Assembly: GCA_943788835.1 (NCBI GenBank)
Contig: CALSRU010000005.1
Coordinates: forward strand, 301,001-365,000
Reading direction: 5' to 3'
Length of the DNA: 64,000 bases
Source: an uncultured Pseudomonadales bacterium
GTDB taxonomy: Bacteria; Pseudomonadota; Gammaproteobacteria; Pseudomonadales; UBA7434
The notes below the pieces were generated by a model, which had not been told where the DNA came from, ran no database searches, and saw nothing but the letters and a program-made list of their open reading frames with translations. A program made the position numbers and the translations under genes. Positions 27,688 through 38,151 of this stretch are shown here, piece by piece. Position 1 is the first letter of the stretch, and each line of letters opens with the position of its first letter.

Positions 27688-27750
27688 GCTCTATCGCTGC
27701 GCTATATTGCCGGGCTATGTTGCTGCGCTATGTTGCCGCGCTATGTGTCG
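27688..27750. repeat. 13-bp degenerate tandem repeat between leuS and lptE
   Basis: Four adjacent 13-base units similar to GCTATGTTGCTGC start at 27688, 27701, 27714 and 27727, and a partial fifth starts at 27740. The units differ by a few substitutions but keep exact register. The repeat occupies about half of the leuS-lptE gap and lies in the 5' leader of lptE if the genes are cotranscribed. Confidence 0.85.
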
Positions 27751-27761
27751 ATATTTGCTTG

Positions 27762-30410
27762 TTAGTTGGCCACAATGTTAACGAGTTTTGCCGGTACTAC
27801 AATGACTTTACGCACCGTTTTATCAACAATAAATTTCTGCACATTTTCGTGAGCCAGGGCTAGTTTTTCGACCGTCGCTTTGTCAGTATCAGCCGGCACC
27901 TGAAGCTTCGCGCGCACTTTCCCATTGACCTGTACAACTAATTCGATGCTGCTTTTCGTCAGTGCAGTCGTATCGAGCAAGGGCCAACTGGCTTCTAATA
28001 CACTGTCTCCAAAACCCAATTGTGCCCAGAGTGTATGGCAGATGTGAGGCGCAATAGGTGCCAGTAGGCGCAGTAATATACTGACCCCCTCGGCAATCGC
28101 TGCTTGCGTATGTTCGCTTGTGTCTTGAGGGTTTTCGGGCGCGCTTTTGTGCAGAGTGTTGAGTATGGTCATGCAGGCTGCAATGACAGTGTTGAATTGA
28201 TTTCTTTCGAAATCGAGCAGCGCTTTTTCAAGAACATTGTAGATATTGTGGCGGCAGTTTTCGCAACCATCATCGTTGTTGTTGGTGCTGTATATGCCGT
28301 GCTCGTCGAGCAGTGAGCGGCCCGTTTGTATTGTGCCTTCTTGTTGTTGGCAGAAAACCCAAAGACGTTTTAAAAATCGTTGTGCGCCGGCTACCCCATC
28401 GTCATTCCACTCTAGCGTTTGCTCTGGAGGAGCAGCAAACATGGTAAAGATACGTACAGTGTCGGCACCGAATTGATCAATAGCCGTTTGAGGGTCGACG
28501 CCATTATTTTTTGATTTTGACATTTTTGTCATGCCGCCCACCGTTAAGTCGGCGCCAGTTTTGCTGTCACGCGCGGCAATGACACGGCCTTTGCTGTCTT
28601 GCTCGGTGTCCACGTCTGCCGGGTTGAACCAGTCTTTGCCACCGTCTTCACGCTGATGATAAAAGGATTCGGCCAATACCATGCCTTGGCAGAGGAGCCG
28701 CTTAAAGGGTTCGTTAGATGAAATCAGGCCTTCGTCGCGCATGAGTTTGTGATAGAAGCGCGCATACAATAAGTGCAATATGGCGTGCTCAATACCGCCG
28801 ACATACTGATCGACGGGCAGCCAGTAATTGGCACGCTCGCTGTCGAGAAGACCGTCGGTGTAGTCGGGGCAGGTGAATCGCGCGTAGTACCAGCTCGACT
28901 CCATAAAGGTGTCAAAGGTGTCAGTTTCACGCTCGACCGCACGACCCTCGTGTTCGGCTTTACGCCAATGTTCATCGGCCTTGATTGGTGATTGCACCCC
29001 ATCCATGATGACGTCTTCGGGCAGTAGTGCCGGCAGCTTGTTGAGTGGCACAGGAATTTCGCCGCCCTCGGGTAGATTGTAGATGGGGATCGGAGCGCCC
29101 CAATAGCGTTGCCGAGACACGCCCCAATCACGCAGTCGGAAGTTGGTGGTGGCTTTACCGCAATTGAGCCGGGCGAGTGCGTCAGTTATAGCCGTGCTGC
29201 AGGCTTTGACATCGAGACCATCAAACTCACCGGAATTCACTGCAACTGTATCGGTTTTGCGCGCGTACCACTCTTGCCATTGCTTGGCTGAAAAAGCCGT
29301 GTCGTTGTCGAGCTTCGATTGCACCACTTGTTCAATTGGTAGCTGGTAGCTGGTAGCAAAAGCAAAGTCACGCTCGTCATGAGCTGGCACGGCCATAACG
29401 GCACCCGAGCCGTAATCCATTAATACATAGTTGGCTATCCAAACCGGAATTTCACGGCCGTTAAGTGGGTGGGTAACGGTCAGGCCCGTGTCGATGCCTT
29501 TCTTCTGCATGGTGGCCATATCGGCTTCAGCAACCGACTGAGCCTTACAGGCCTGAATGAATTCAGCAATGGCTGGATTGTTTTGGCTGAGCGCTAGCGC
29601 TATGGGGTGCTCAGCGGCAAGGCTGGCATAAGTGGCCCCCATTAGTGTATCGGGTCTTGTGGTGTAGACCGATAAATGCGTAAAGCCTGCGGTGGCAACG
29701 GTTAACGCAAAGTCGATTTCTGCCCCCTCACTTTTGCCAATCCAGTTTTTTTGCATGGTTTTTACTTGCTCTGGCCATTCGGACAGATCATCAAGGCTGG
29801 CCAATAACTCCTCGGCATAGGCGGTGATTTTGATAAACCATTGGGGAATTTCTTTGCGCTCAACTAAAACACCCGAGCGCCAGCCGCGACCATCGATGAC
29901 TTGTTCATTGGCCAGCACCGTGCAGTCCACCGGGTCCCAGTTGACGGTAGCCATTTTTTTATAGACCAAGCCTTTTTCATAGAGTCGCGTAAAGAACCAT
30001 TGCTCCCATTTATAGTAATCGGGTTGGCAGGTGGCAAATTCGCGTGACCAGTCAAAGCTAAAGCCCAGTGATTGGAGCTGTTGGCGCATGTAATCAATAT
30101 TTTGATAGGTCCACTTAGCCGGTGCCGTTTTGTTTTGAATAGCGGCATTTTCTGCCGGCAAGCCAAACGCATCCCACCCCATGGGGTGCAGTACATTTTT
30201 ACCCAGCATAGTTTGGTAGCGCGCAATGACATCAGTGATGGTGTAGTTGCGCACATGCCCCATGTGCAGTTTGCCACTGGGGTAGGGGAACATTGCCAGG
30301 CAGTAAAATTTTTCTTGCTCAGGGTTTTCACGCGTAACAAAACATTCGTTATCGTGCCAATACTGCTGGGCTTGAGCTTCAATATGCTGGGGATCGTAAT
30401 CTTGCGACAT
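27762..30410 (-). CDS. leuS: Leucyl-tRNA synthetase
   Basis: A class I synthetase charging tRNA-Leu. The HIGH-type motif is in [15 protein letters not shown] and the KMSKS motif in [14 protein letters not shown]. The CP1 editing domain and a complete C-terminal tRNA-binding domain are present. The frame is open for 53 residues upstream of the ATG at 30410, but the family begins at [18 protein letters not shown], giving 882 residues. It heads the leuS-lptE-holA group and is divergent from an ElyC/YdcF gene. Confidence 0.98.
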   Translation of the reverse strand: MSQDYDPQHIEAQAQQYWHDNECFVTRENPEQEKFYCLAMFPYPSGKLHMGHVRNYTITDVIARYQTMLGKNVLHPMGWDAFGLPAENAAIQNKTAPAKWTYQNIDYMRQQLQSLGFSFDWSREFATCQPDYYKWEQWFFTRLYEKGLVYKKMATVNWDPVDCTVLANEQVIDGRGWRSGVLVERKEIPQWFIKITAYAEELLASLDDLSEWPEQVKTMQKNWIGKSEGAEIDFALTVATAGFTHLSVYTTRPDTLMGATYASLAAEHPIALALSQNNPAIAEFIQACKAQSVAEADMATMQKKGIDTGLTVTHPLNGREIPVWIANYVLMDYGSGAVMAVPAHDERDFAFATSYQLPIEQVVQSKLDNDTAFSAKQWQEWYARKTDTVAVNSGEFDGLDVKACSTAITDALARLNCGKATTNFRLRDWGVSRQRYWGAPIPIYNLPEGGEIPVPLNKLPALLPEDVIMDGVQSPIKADEHWRKAEHEGRAVERETDTFDTFMESSWYYARFTCPDYTDGLLDSERANYWLPVDQYVGGIEHAILHLLYARFYHKLMRDEGLISSNEPFKRLLCQGMVLAESFYHQREDGGKDWFNPADVDTEQDSKGRVIAARDSKTGADLTVGGMTKMSKSKNNGVDPQTAIDQFGADTVRIFTMFAAPPEQTLEWNDDGVAGAQRFLKRLWVFCQQQEGTIQTGRSLLDEHGIYSTNNNDDGCENCRHNIYNVLEKALLDFERNQFNTVIAACMTILNTLHKSAPENPQDTSEHTQAAIAEGVSILLRLLAPIAPHICHTLWAQLGFGDSVLEASWPLLDTTALTKSSIELVVQVNGKVRAKLQVPADTDKATVEKLALAHENVQKFIVDKTVRKVIVVPAKLVNIVAN

Positions 30411-30582
30411 GGGCACTTGGCAACACTTTACTAAGTTGATGGACGCTGATAAGAGCGTGCTGGTGCAGCGGTGATGGCTGCTACAAAAGTACGCTAGAAT
30501 ACATCGATCTGAGTCCCTTTCGCCAGCGCTGTGGCTGTAACTATCTGCCACAAACTGCCAAGGAGCCATAACAGGAACCGTA

Positions 30583-31341
30583 ATGCTTTATCGAACGCTG
30601 TTAAAATTTTGGTTGTTGCCGCCAATGCTCAATATTTTGCTGATTATGCTGGGCTTGCTGTTGTTGGCTCGGTATAGGCGACTAGGTATCGCCTGTTGCA
30701 CAACAGGCTTGCTGTCACTGCTGCTGCTGTCTATCCCACAATTTAGCAATTTGTTACTGCAGTCTACTGAGGTGGCCGATGCATTGGATGCAAACCACGA
30801 GCGATTGCAATCGGCCGATGCAATTGTGGTGCTCGGTGCGGGTCATCTTGAATTCGCGGCTGAGTACGGCGACGCACAACCCAGCCATGATGGCGTGGCT
30901 AGGCTCAGCTATGCGGCCTATTTGCACGGCATGACGGGCTTGCCTTTAATGTTGACCGGCGGTCAGCCCGCAGGTAGTGAGCATGTTCATGCGCAGGTAC
31001 TGGCGCGTTACCTGCAGCGTAATTATGGTTTGATGCCCACCTGGATTGAAGCCGGTAGCCGTACCACTGAGGAAAACGCGATTAATGCAGCGGCTGTTCT
31101 GTTGCCTCAGCAATTGGGCACAGTTTTGCTCGTGACCCAGTCAATGCATATGCGTCGTTCAGTACATCTGTTTGAGGCCGCTGGTTTCATCGTTATTCCT
31201 GCACCTACGGAATTATCTTTTGCCAGCTCGCCGGCGGCGCAAGCATGGCGCTGGATTCCCACCACAAAAGCGCTGCACAACAGCTCGATGGTAATACATG
31301 AAATACTGGGCTATTGGTGGTATCGATTACGTGCTTTATAG
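30583..31341 (+). CDS. ElyC/YdcF (DUF218) envelope protein
   Basis: A 252-residue protein with two N-terminal membrane helices (about residues 5-28 and 35-52) followed by a periplasmic DUF218 domain. The domain carries [38 protein letters not shown] and [14 protein letters not shown]. coli ElyC affects envelope integrity and polyprenyl-phosphate-linked peptidoglycan synthesis at low temperature; a similar role is inferred. The ATG has an AGGA upstream. Confidence 0.88.
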   Translation: MLYRTLLKFWLLPPMLNILLIMLGLLLLARYRRLGIACCTTGLLSLLLLSIPQFSNLLLQSTEVADALDANHERLQSADAIVVLGAGHLEFAAEYGDAQPSHDGVARLSYAAYLHGMTGLPLMLTGGQPAGSEHVHAQVLARYLQRNYGLMPTWIEAGSRTTEENAINAAAVLLPQQLGTVLLVTQSMHMRRSVHLFEAAGFIVIPAPTELSFASSPAAQAWRWIPTTKALHNSSMVIHEILGYWWYRLRAL

Positions 31342-31492
31342 TCGGAGTTTTTGGCCTTCGTCTGTCTCAGGTCCTAAGAGTTGTAGGCTTCATATGTACC
31401 AATGGTGATTTAATTGGTGGCTAGCGTTGACAGTCTAATTGCAGGGTTGTAACTTCACGCTCTTATGTTAATTGAAAATAAAGGATAAACCT

Positions 31493-32707
31493 ATGAAATT
31501 GACGGGTCTTCTATCAGCACAGATTGTGTTTTCAGCGATAGCCTCATTGGTTATGGCGTGTGCACATGCCGATAACTTCAACGCAAGAAATTCGGCTATG
31601 GGTGGCGCTGGCGTGGCCTCCAGTGAGTATGATGCTGCTGCCTTATACAATCCGGCTTTACTGACCCGAAAAGATGCAAGCGATAGTGTTTCGATAATAC
31701 TGCCTGCCATTGGAATTGAGGCGAGCGATAAAGAGGATGTCATTGAAAAATTAGACGACCTCGTTGATATTTTCGATGAATTGGACGCAGCGATTGAGGC
31801 ATTCGATGCGGTTGCGGCGGAGTCGGCAAAGGATCGTATATTAAGTGATCTTGCCGAAATTGATGCAAAGCCTGTGCGCATCCATGCGGGTGCAGCAATC
31901 GTGATTGCTGTGCCTGGAGACAATGTAGGGTACTCATTCGACGTGCGAAATTCGCTGGATTTGGCGGTGCTGGCCGACTTTGACGAAAACGATGAAGCAG
32001 TTTTAGATAATGCGATTTCGACTGGCGATACCTCGACCATCGATGATGATTTAGGCTCATCGGCAGTGGCCCTTGGCGCTTCGGTGACCGAACTTGTGTT
32101 TAGCTTTGCCAAAAGTGTCGAGATTGGAGGGCGTCAATATTCTTTTGCCGTTGCTCCTAAGTACCAAACGGTTGAAACTATTTTGTACTCGCAGGGCGCC
32201 AATAATTTTGATTCTGATGATTTTGATGCGGATGATTCGACGCTTGATGATTCGAACTTCAATATTGATATTGGCATGGCGCTTTTTCTAAACGAAAAAG
32301 TAACCGTTGGCGCAACATTTAAAAACTTGATTAGCGATGAATATCAAACAGTGATTGATCCTAGTTCGGGGCAATCGGGTGTCTATCAAGTCGATCCGAC
32401 GATCACTGTTGGGGTCGGTTATGAAACTAGTTTTATGTCGACGTCAGTCGATGTGGATTTACTGCCCGTGAAATCATTTAAAAGATTTGAGGACTCGCAG
32501 TTTCTCCGTGCCGGTGTAGAGTTGAATGCGGCAGATTGGGCTCAATTTCGATTGGGTGTACGTGTCGATTTGGAAGACACGCGCGAGAACGTCGCCACAG
32601 TTGGCTTTGGGTTATCACCGTTCGATATATTTCATATTGGTTTAACCGCAATCGCAGGCGAGAACGAAACTTATGGCGGTGCTTTGGAACTAAAGCTTAC
32701 TTTGTAA
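31493..32707 (+). CDS. TraF-like (PF13729-type) outer membrane protein
   Basis: A 404-residue secreted protein that looks like an outer membrane beta-barrel. It starts at the ATG at 31493, preceded by AAGGAT; a longer frame from a TTG at 31472 is less likely. A signal peptide ends near AHADNFNARNS. The motif ARNSAMGGAGVASSEY followed by ALYNPALL is typical of the conjugal transfer TraF_2 family, a FadL-like barrel group that, despite its name, occurs outside plasmids. An acidic stretch (FDSDDFDADDSTLDDSNF) may be a surface loop or cation site. It ends on an aromatic-free beta strand, LELKLTL. The function is unknown. Confidence 0.72.
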   Translation: MKLTGLLSAQIVFSAIASLVMACAHADNFNARNSAMGGAGVASSEYDAAALYNPALLTRKDASDSVSIILPAIGIEASDKEDVIEKLDDLVDIFDELDAAIEAFDAVAAESAKDRILSDLAEIDAKPVRIHAGAAIVIAVPGDNVGYSFDVRNSLDLAVLADFDENDEAVLDNAISTGDTSTIDDDLGSSAVALGASVTELVFSFAKSVEIGGRQYSFAVAPKYQTVETILYSQGANNFDSDDFDADDSTLDDSNFNIDIGMALFLNEKVTVGATFKNLISDEYQTVIDPSSGQSGVYQVDPTITVGVGYETSFMSTSVDVDLLPVKSFKRFEDSQFLRAGVELNAADWAQFRLGVRVDLEDTRENVATVGFGLSPFDIFHIGLTAIAGENETYGGALELKLTL

Positions 32708-32738
32708 GTTTTTAGCGCTTCAAGGCTCTGAGTTTGCG

Positions 32739-32757
32739 GAGCGACCGAGTGTCGCTC
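32739..32757. other. Hairpin between convergent genes
   Basis: A perfect 7-bp stem GAGCGAC/GTCGCTC with a 5-nt loop lies between the TraF-like gene and the carboxyltransferase gene and reaches the latter's stop codon. It has no T run. It could slow transcription from both sides, but it is not a standard terminator. Confidence 0.4.
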
Positions 32758-34276
32758 AGGTGGTTGTAGAGGCCAATGCGCGAATGATGACCGCTCGTGT
32801 ATCGGCGGGATCGATCACGGCATCAATTTCTAAAAATGCGGCGGCTTCGGTGGCTTGGCCACGCTGATAAGCGGCATCCACTAGGCTATCGAACAAGGCA
32901 TCGCGCTCTTGCGCACTGGAAGCGGCAGCGAGCTCTTTTTTGAAACCTAAGTGCACGGCGCCTTCAAGCCCCATGCCTCCAAATTCACCGGTGGGCCAGC
33001 TTGCACTGTACACCGGCTTGGCAAAGCTGCCTGCGGCCATGGCCATGGCGCCCAGGCCATAACCCTTGCGTAAAAAAATAGCGACCATCGGTGTACTGAG
33101 CTTGGCGCCTACCGTAAATAGCCGCGACATACGTGGCACGGCCGCTTGATTTTCACTGTCGGGCCCCACCATGAATCCGGGCGTGTCGCACAAGCTGACA
33201 ATCGGCAACCCAAACCGATCGCAAAGCTCCATGAAGTCGGCCATTTTATCTGCGGCCTCGGCATCAATCGCGCCACCGAGTTCCCGGCTATTACTGGCCA
33301 TCACGCCAACCGCACGGCCGTTAATACGCGCAAAGCTCGTTATCACGGGTTTGCCGTAGGCATGTTTCAATTCGAGCACAGTGTCGGTGTCAAAAATGGT
33401 TTGTAACACCTGCTTCACTTTGTAAGAAAAGCGTCGGTTTTCAGGCATTGCCTCACGGAGTAGGTCTTGATCGGCACAGCTTGCATGGGCTACATCGCCT
33501 TGTAAGTAACTTAGCACCTGTTTTGCTAAGGCGGTGGCATGGGCTTCGTCGTCGGCCAACAGATCGATCGTGCCATTGGTGGCAAGCTGCACAGCGGGGC
33601 CGATATCAGTGGGTGCAAAGCTGCCCAAACCGCCGCCTTCAATCATGGCTGGCCCAGCCATGCCAATGCAACTGCTGCGTGTGGCGATGGCAATATCTGC
33701 GCCACCCAAAAGCGCGGCGTTACCGGCAAAACAAAAACCGTTGTTGATGGCAATGCGCGGGGCTATGCCGTGTAGTCGACCCCAATGGATAAATGAATTC
33801 ACATTCAAGCCGGCGATTTGTGTTTTAACATCAACATCCCCTGGCCGGCCGCCGCCGCCTTCGGTATACATGACAACCGGTAATTGCTGCTGATGCGCCA
33901 CTTCTAAAATACGATCTAGTTTTTGATGATGAAAAAAACCTTGTGAGCCGGCTAGCACCGTGTAGTCATTAATAATAACCACAGCTCGGCAGTCGGCCGC
34001 AGGCAGCAGTGTTTGATTGATAGTGGCGGTACCAGTGATGACGCCGTCGGCTGGCGTATTTTTTTGTAAGTCTTCGAGTTCGCGCCGTTCGCGTTGGGCC
34101 GCTACTGCAAGCTGCCCATATTCCTGAAAGCTCTTTGCGTCGCACAGGTCGTGTAGATTTTCACGCGCAGTGCGGTAGCCTTTACTATGGCGCTTGACCA
34201 CGATTTCTTGACGTTCTGCGTCCAGTGTTTTTTCTTGCAGTGCCTTGAATAGGCCGAGAGTAGGGTGGTCAGGCAT
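32756..34276 (-). CDS. Acyl-CoA carboxylase carboxyltransferase subunit
   Basis: A 506-residue protein of the propionyl/methylcrotonyl/acyl-CoA carboxylase beta family, which transfers CO2 from carboxybiotin to an acyl-CoA. Both crotonase-fold halves are present: ITGTATINQ, YTEGGGGRPG and GNAALLGGADIAIAT in the first; GVMASNSRELGGAIDAEAADK, LCDTPGFMVGPDSE and KGYGLGAMAMAAGS in the second. No biotin carboxylase/BCCP subunit gene is adjacent, so the substrate cannot be set and a partner must act in trans. It converges with the TraF-like gene. Confidence 0.88.
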   Translation of the reverse strand: MPDHPTLGLFKALQEKTLDAERQEIVVKRHSKGYRTARENLHDLCDAKSFQEYGQLAVAAQRERRELEDLQKNTPADGVITGTATINQTLLPAADCRAVVIINDYTVLAGSQGFFHHQKLDRILEVAHQQQLPVVMYTEGGGGRPGDVDVKTQIAGLNVNSFIHWGRLHGIAPRIAINNGFCFAGNAALLGGADIAIATRSSCIGMAGPAMIEGGGLGSFAPTDIGPAVQLATNGTIDLLADDEAHATALAKQVLSYLQGDVAHASCADQDLLREAMPENRRFSYKVKQVLQTIFDTDTVLELKHAYGKPVITSFARINGRAVGVMASNSRELGGAIDAEAADKMADFMELCDRFGLPIVSLCDTPGFMVGPDSENQAAVPRMSRLFTVGAKLSTPMVAIFLRKGYGLGAMAMAAGSFAKPVYSASWPTGEFGGMGLEGAVHLGFKKELAAASSAQERDALFDSLVDAAYQRGQATEAAAFLEIDAVIDPADTRAVIIRALASTTT

Positions 34277-34448
34277 GGGCTTCTCAAGTATGGATTTTGT
34301 GTATTTGTATGGGGCAAGTTTATCGTTTTAAGTAAAGTAGAGCAAAAGTGTAAGGGCAGGCGCTACTGTACGCTACTCAGCGAAGCGCATAAAAATTTCA
34401 TTAAACGATGATTGTTTACGGTTTTATGTAGGCAACGCTTTTTATTTT

Positions 34449-35213
34449 TTAATCTAGGCGCTGAACTCTGCGCATGTAAAATGCCTCGGCTTCTCTAACA
34501 ATCGTCCGCAGAGCTTCCTCTTCACGCTCATCACTAGTTAAAAGAAAGTGCAGTCCAATGGCATGGTTGCGTGTGTCAGTGTGGCGTATATTTGTGGCGC
34601 GCGTTAACGTTACATCATGCAGGCTCAAAGCGATGACAGCCTCATCGCCTATTTTGACTTTTGCAAAATCATCGGGGCTCAAACAGACGCGAGCACCGTC
34701 GGCATTGATGTCTTTGATTTCAGCGTCTAGGCATCTATCGGTTTCGATGGAGACTGATGCAGCGACACCAAGCGCCTGCAAAACTGGCACGCGAAATAGC
34801 GCTCGTCGGCCAGCGCTTTCAATAGCGTCGGGTATGAAAAGTTCTAGTTCCACCATATCGTCATCAATTAATTTGGACGCTTTTACCGTGGTTAAAAAGA
34901 TATGGGGCTGTGACTTATAATTAAAAGAAACAGAGCAGATCGCACCGGTATCGAGTAACGCGCGAACTTCATTCAGCTTTATTTCAATCGTTATCGAGGT
35001 GGCATTGTAACTTTTGAAGATACCCTGCCACGAAGATGAGAGCTCTGTGCTGTCCATGAGCAGAGGTATATCTCTTGCGCAGGTAGATGCCAAAATTTCA
35101 TTTACAATACGTTTTTTTCGTTGTTTTGGTGATTCTTTGTTCGATGCCGTCTTGCGACTCTTTTTACTAGAAGAGTGCAAAGCAAAGGCTAAATTGGTCC
35201 ACCAGCTACACAT
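34449..35213 (-). CDS. PilZ-domain protein
   Basis: A 254-residue cytoplasmic protein. The C-terminal half is a PilZ domain with the c-di-GMP-binding signature RRALFRVPV (RxxxR type) and the second motif DINADGARV (a D/NxSxxG variant with Ala in place of Ser). The N-terminal half (STELSSSWQGIFKSYNATS) resembles the YcgR-like accessory domain. The first 35 residues are Lys/Ser-rich. It may link c-di-GMP to motility or surface behaviour; PomAB elsewhere in the window is a conceivable but unproven target. Confidence 0.8.
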   Translation of the reverse strand: MCSWWTNLAFALHSSSKKSRKTASNKESPKQRKKRIVNEILASTCARDIPLLMDSTELSSSWQGIFKSYNATSITIEIKLNEVRALLDTGAICSVSFNYKSQPHIFLTTVKASKLIDDDMVELELFIPDAIESAGRRALFRVPVLQALGVAASVSIETDRCLDAEIKDINADGARVCLSPDDFAKVKIGDEAVIALSLHDVTLTRATNIRHTDTRNHAIGLHFLLTSDEREEEALRTIVREAEAFYMRRVQRLD

Positions 35214-35392
35214 GTTATTGATTCATTGAGTTAAAAGGGTTACTACCGTTACTTCAGCTTAGCGTACTTCTTCTCTGCTTAGTCCCTCGGGGTCTATTTT
35301 TTTGCAGATAACTGATATAGATCAATATTATATTAGCTGGCGATCAATAATTAGTCGCATGGCGGGCTAAAGGCTATGCTTTTCGGCTTTAT

Positions 35393-36367
35393 TTAAACAG
35401 TCTCGAGCAACGATGTAGCGTTAAGCGAGGGTGTCGTGGCTGGGTAGATACATTGGCCAAGGCAATGCAGCTCTCCGGGCTTGAGCTTGATACTGTGTTC
35501 GAGAGTATTGGCAGGCTCGATGCAGAGCATGGTTCGATAACCTTGATCATTAAAATCGGGCATACCTTCGGCAATGACTTGACCGGGGTTCCAGACCACA
35601 ACGTTGGCATTACCCCAGCTAGTGATGGCGGTGGAGAGTGTGTCAGATGAATTTATCAGACGCAGGTTTTTAGGTGGGTCCAGATAAATCCGATCAATTT
35701 CGCCATAGACGTTCAGCGCATTGTCTTGTGTGCAGCGTTGATAATGCTGGGTGTTATCTAAGTAGGTTAAGCCGGTAACAGCAGGCAGTGCAGCGGAGGA
35801 ATGGCAAGGTGTAGAGAAGTAGTTGTGCAAAGCATTACCGATTTTCAGTGGAACGTTGGAAATATTTTTGGTGCGCATTTCCATCCATAAAGAATCAGTG
35901 AGCTTAATTTCAATTTCCAAAGAAGCTTTGTTGCGCCACTCGCTATAGGGGGCGGTGGCGGCATCAAGGGTCAAGACAATTGAAGTGGCATTATTGTCGG
36001 CGCAGGTTTCTGTCACCAGGAAATTAGAGGTTCTTGCATAGCCGTGTTTCGGTTTGTCAGTATCACTCGAATTTGGTCCGAACCAAGGCCAACAAAGTGG
36101 AATGCCGCCACGCAAACCTGTTTCGGCTTGGTAGGTGGCCGTCTCACTCATCCACAAAATCTCTTTGTTCTTACCCGTTGGGCTGTTTTTTTTTGTGCTG
36201 AATCGCGTGATGTGGGCGCCTTGAAGATACAGCTCGATGAGAGCAGTTTGATAAGTGAGCTCGGCTTTGATGAGGCCTCCGCGGCCTTGGCAGAAGTGCA
36301 GTCGGCCTGCGACTCCAAAGCGTTCATTCAAGCGATCTATTTGGGTATCGTTCATTAGTTTGGTCAT
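35393..36367 (-). CDS. yeaD: D-hexose-6-phosphate mutarotase (YeaD family)
   Basis: An aldose-1-epimerase-fold enzyme interconverting anomers of hexose 6-phosphates. The 324-residue protein contains the family segments GGLIKAELTYQTALIELYLQGAH (residues 30-52), RGGIPLCWPWFGP, a GNALHNYF histidine segment, VVWNPG and LCIEPAN with the catalytic Glu. There are ATG starts at 36367 and 36355, neither with a strong ribosome binding site. It is a single gene between the PilZ and alkaline phosphatase genes. Confidence 0.9.
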   Translation of the reverse strand: MTKLMNDTQIDRLNERFGVAGRLHFCQGRGGLIKAELTYQTALIELYLQGAHITRFSTKKNSPTGKNKEILWMSETATYQAETGLRGGIPLCWPWFGPNSSDTDKPKHGYARTSNFLVTETCADNNATSIVLTLDAATAPYSEWRNKASLEIEIKLTDSLWMEMRTKNISNVPLKIGNALHNYFSTPCHSSAALPAVTGLTYLDNTQHYQRCTQDNALNVYGEIDRIYLDPPKNLRLINSSDTLSTAITSWGNANVVVWNPGQVIAEGMPDFNDQGYRTMLCIEPANTLEHSIKLKPGELHCLGQCIYPATTPSLNATSLLETV

Positions 36368-36534
36368 AAAAATGTTTACTGTTGGTGTTGTTGCTGATGT
36401 AACCTAACGATTATATGCTGTTGTAAGTATTTATGTAGCCATCAATCACGGCTATTAATTTTGACTGTCAATTCAGACTGTCAATTCGGAGTGTCAATGC
36501 AGGCCAAGCTGCAGCAGTTTCAATCTGTTGGAAT

Positions 36535-37944
36535 TTAATTATTGGAGATGTTCAAGTAGTTCTTAATGATGTGAAAAAGATCCGCTTGCGTCAGCATCGA
36601 TGGTAGCGGCGCGACATCGTTGCTAAAAACTGGCACATTGGCTCCCGTATGTTCTTCTTTAATAAAGTTATTGGTGGCATAGTTAATGGCCATCAGTGAG
36701 TTTTCAGGTGTGCGTAAGCGAACTAGCTTGCCCGGCGTATAAACAGGCACGCCCACTCCTTTAAATAAGCTATTTTCGGGCACGATTTGCGCAGACTGAC
36801 TATGATCTGCCGTAACAATAATTAACGTGTTGGGGTTTTTTTTTGCGAATGCGAGTGCGCTGTCAAGGGCTTCATCGAGTTGCTCTACGCCACCAATACT
36901 TCCACAGGCTCTTCGGTCGTGTGCTTCTTTGTCAATGAGTGCTGACTCGACCATTAAAAAGAAGCCGCTTTGGTTATCCTGGCTTAAGTGGGCCAATGCT
37001 CGATCGGTCATTAACTTTAAGTGTGGCAAACCTTTGAATTTTGGGTTTGGTTCGCAGGTCATCGGTTCAGGCATGCGGACTTCGCCTTTACCTGAAAGAG
37101 CGCGATTAGTCATGTTTGGCTGCGGTTCTTCTGCAGAGCGACCATCTTGCCCTCGGAGTCGCGCGGGCATGTCACTGGGGGCGAATAGCCCTAGCCATTT
37201 TTTATCAAGTGGTGCTGACTGTAATTGCTTCATTGAGGTGAGTACTTCAAATCCCAGCTGCTTGGCAAGTTCTATCACCGACATGCTTTGATTTTCTACT
37301 TTGGGATAAAAATACTTGATGCCACCGCCCAGCGCTAAATCTAAATTTGATGCCACCAATTGCTCAGCAATTGATCCTAGCCCCCCATTGGCCTGAAGGT
37401 CATTAGGGCAGTCAATCGTCATTTGACCGAAGTCGGAGGTTCTTTTGATTGAGGCAGGGCTTTGACAGAAGCGCATATTAATATGAGCATAAAAAGCAGC
37501 CATGGTGGCGTCAGTGACACTGGAATTACTAACTAGTCCGGTTTTAATGTTGGCTGCCGAGGCAAGCTCAATAATCGAGGTTAGGTCATTGTCATCCCCA
37601 GCTGTTGTGGCAATTCTGCCACGGCTGGTTAACTGTCCAGTTGCAATCGCTGTGGCACTGTTGGCCGAATCAGCAACGTATACGAACTTTTTTGGATCAT
37701 TTTCAGCAACCGTCAACACCTGCGCGACACCACGTTGCGCCATATGATCAAGAGTGAGTCTGCCTGTTGCTCCTTTTAAGTAGTTGCGCGCAATTGTAAT
37801 TTGATGATCATCCATACCATCACCGATGATTAAAATGACATTTTTCGGCACGGGTTGCTTGGCCGAGTCGGATTGCGCGCTAACCTGGTTGAACCAAAAA
37901 GTGGTTATCAATGCTATGAGTGCGTTAAGGGCAAAGCGTTTCAT
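36535..37944 (-). CDS. Alkaline phosphatase, PhoA family
   Basis: A periplasmic phosphomonoesterase of 469 residues, close to E. coli PhoA (471). The signal peptide (MKRFALNALIALITTFWF, with cleavage after VSA) sets the start at the ATG at 37944; the frame stays open further upstream without a signal. The metal-binding Asp42 is in LIIGDGM, and the nucleophile Ser93 follows Asp92 in VADSANSAT. Further metal ligands lie in MVESALIDKEAH and VTADHSQ. It may supply phosphate, or strip phosphates from thiamine esters before uptake by the nearby thiamine operon; the latter is inference only. Confidence 0.92.
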   Translation of the reverse strand: MKRFALNALIALITTFWFNQVSAQSDSAKQPVPKNVILIIGDGMDDHQITIARNYLKGATGRLTLDHMAQRGVAQVLTVAENDPKKFVYVADSANSATAIATGQLTSRGRIATTAGDDNDLTSIIELASAANIKTGLVSNSSVTDATMAAFYAHINMRFCQSPASIKRTSDFGQMTIDCPNDLQANGGLGSIAEQLVASNLDLALGGGIKYFYPKVENQSMSVIELAKQLGFEVLTSMKQLQSAPLDKKWLGLFAPSDMPARLRGQDGRSAEEPQPNMTNRALSGKGEVRMPEPMTCEPNPKFKGLPHLKLMTDRALAHLSQDNQSGFFLMVESALIDKEAHDRRACGSIGGVEQLDEALDSALAFAKKNPNTLIIVTADHSQSAQIVPENSLFKGVGVPVYTPGKLVRLRTPENSLMAINYATNNFIKEEHTGANVPVFSNDVAPLPSMLTQADLFHIIKNYLNISNN

Positions 37945-38151
37945 AATAACGGTTTTTTCCAAATGAAAAATAACAGGTAAGTTGATCAGATGATGGGTTT
38001 GCTGACTGTTGCTGATAGATGCTGTGACTACTTTTAATAATGCAAGAGTCGCAATCATCCAACCATAACAAGGGTCTAATCACTTTACTAGCCAATATCT
38101 GCCGCAGTGAATATCAGCGCAGAAAAAATTTAGGGTCTCGATATTAGGTCT

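Noticed and set aside
27627..27863. 78-codon plus-strand frame across the leuS-lptE gap
   Set aside because: Runs through the 13-bp tandem repeat and antisense to the leuS end; the product is a Cys/Ala/Leu-rich artefact of the repeat.
36827..37291. 154-codon frame antisense to the alkaline phosphatase gene
   Set aside because: Overlaps essential metal-site regions of a clear phosphatase gene; low-complexity Ser/Pro-rich shadow.
37945..38151. Possible Pho box upstream of the alkaline phosphatase gene
   Set aside because: CTGTTGC and CTGTGAC occur as direct repeats, but 16 bases apart instead of 11 and on the wrong strand, so I do not call a PhoB site.
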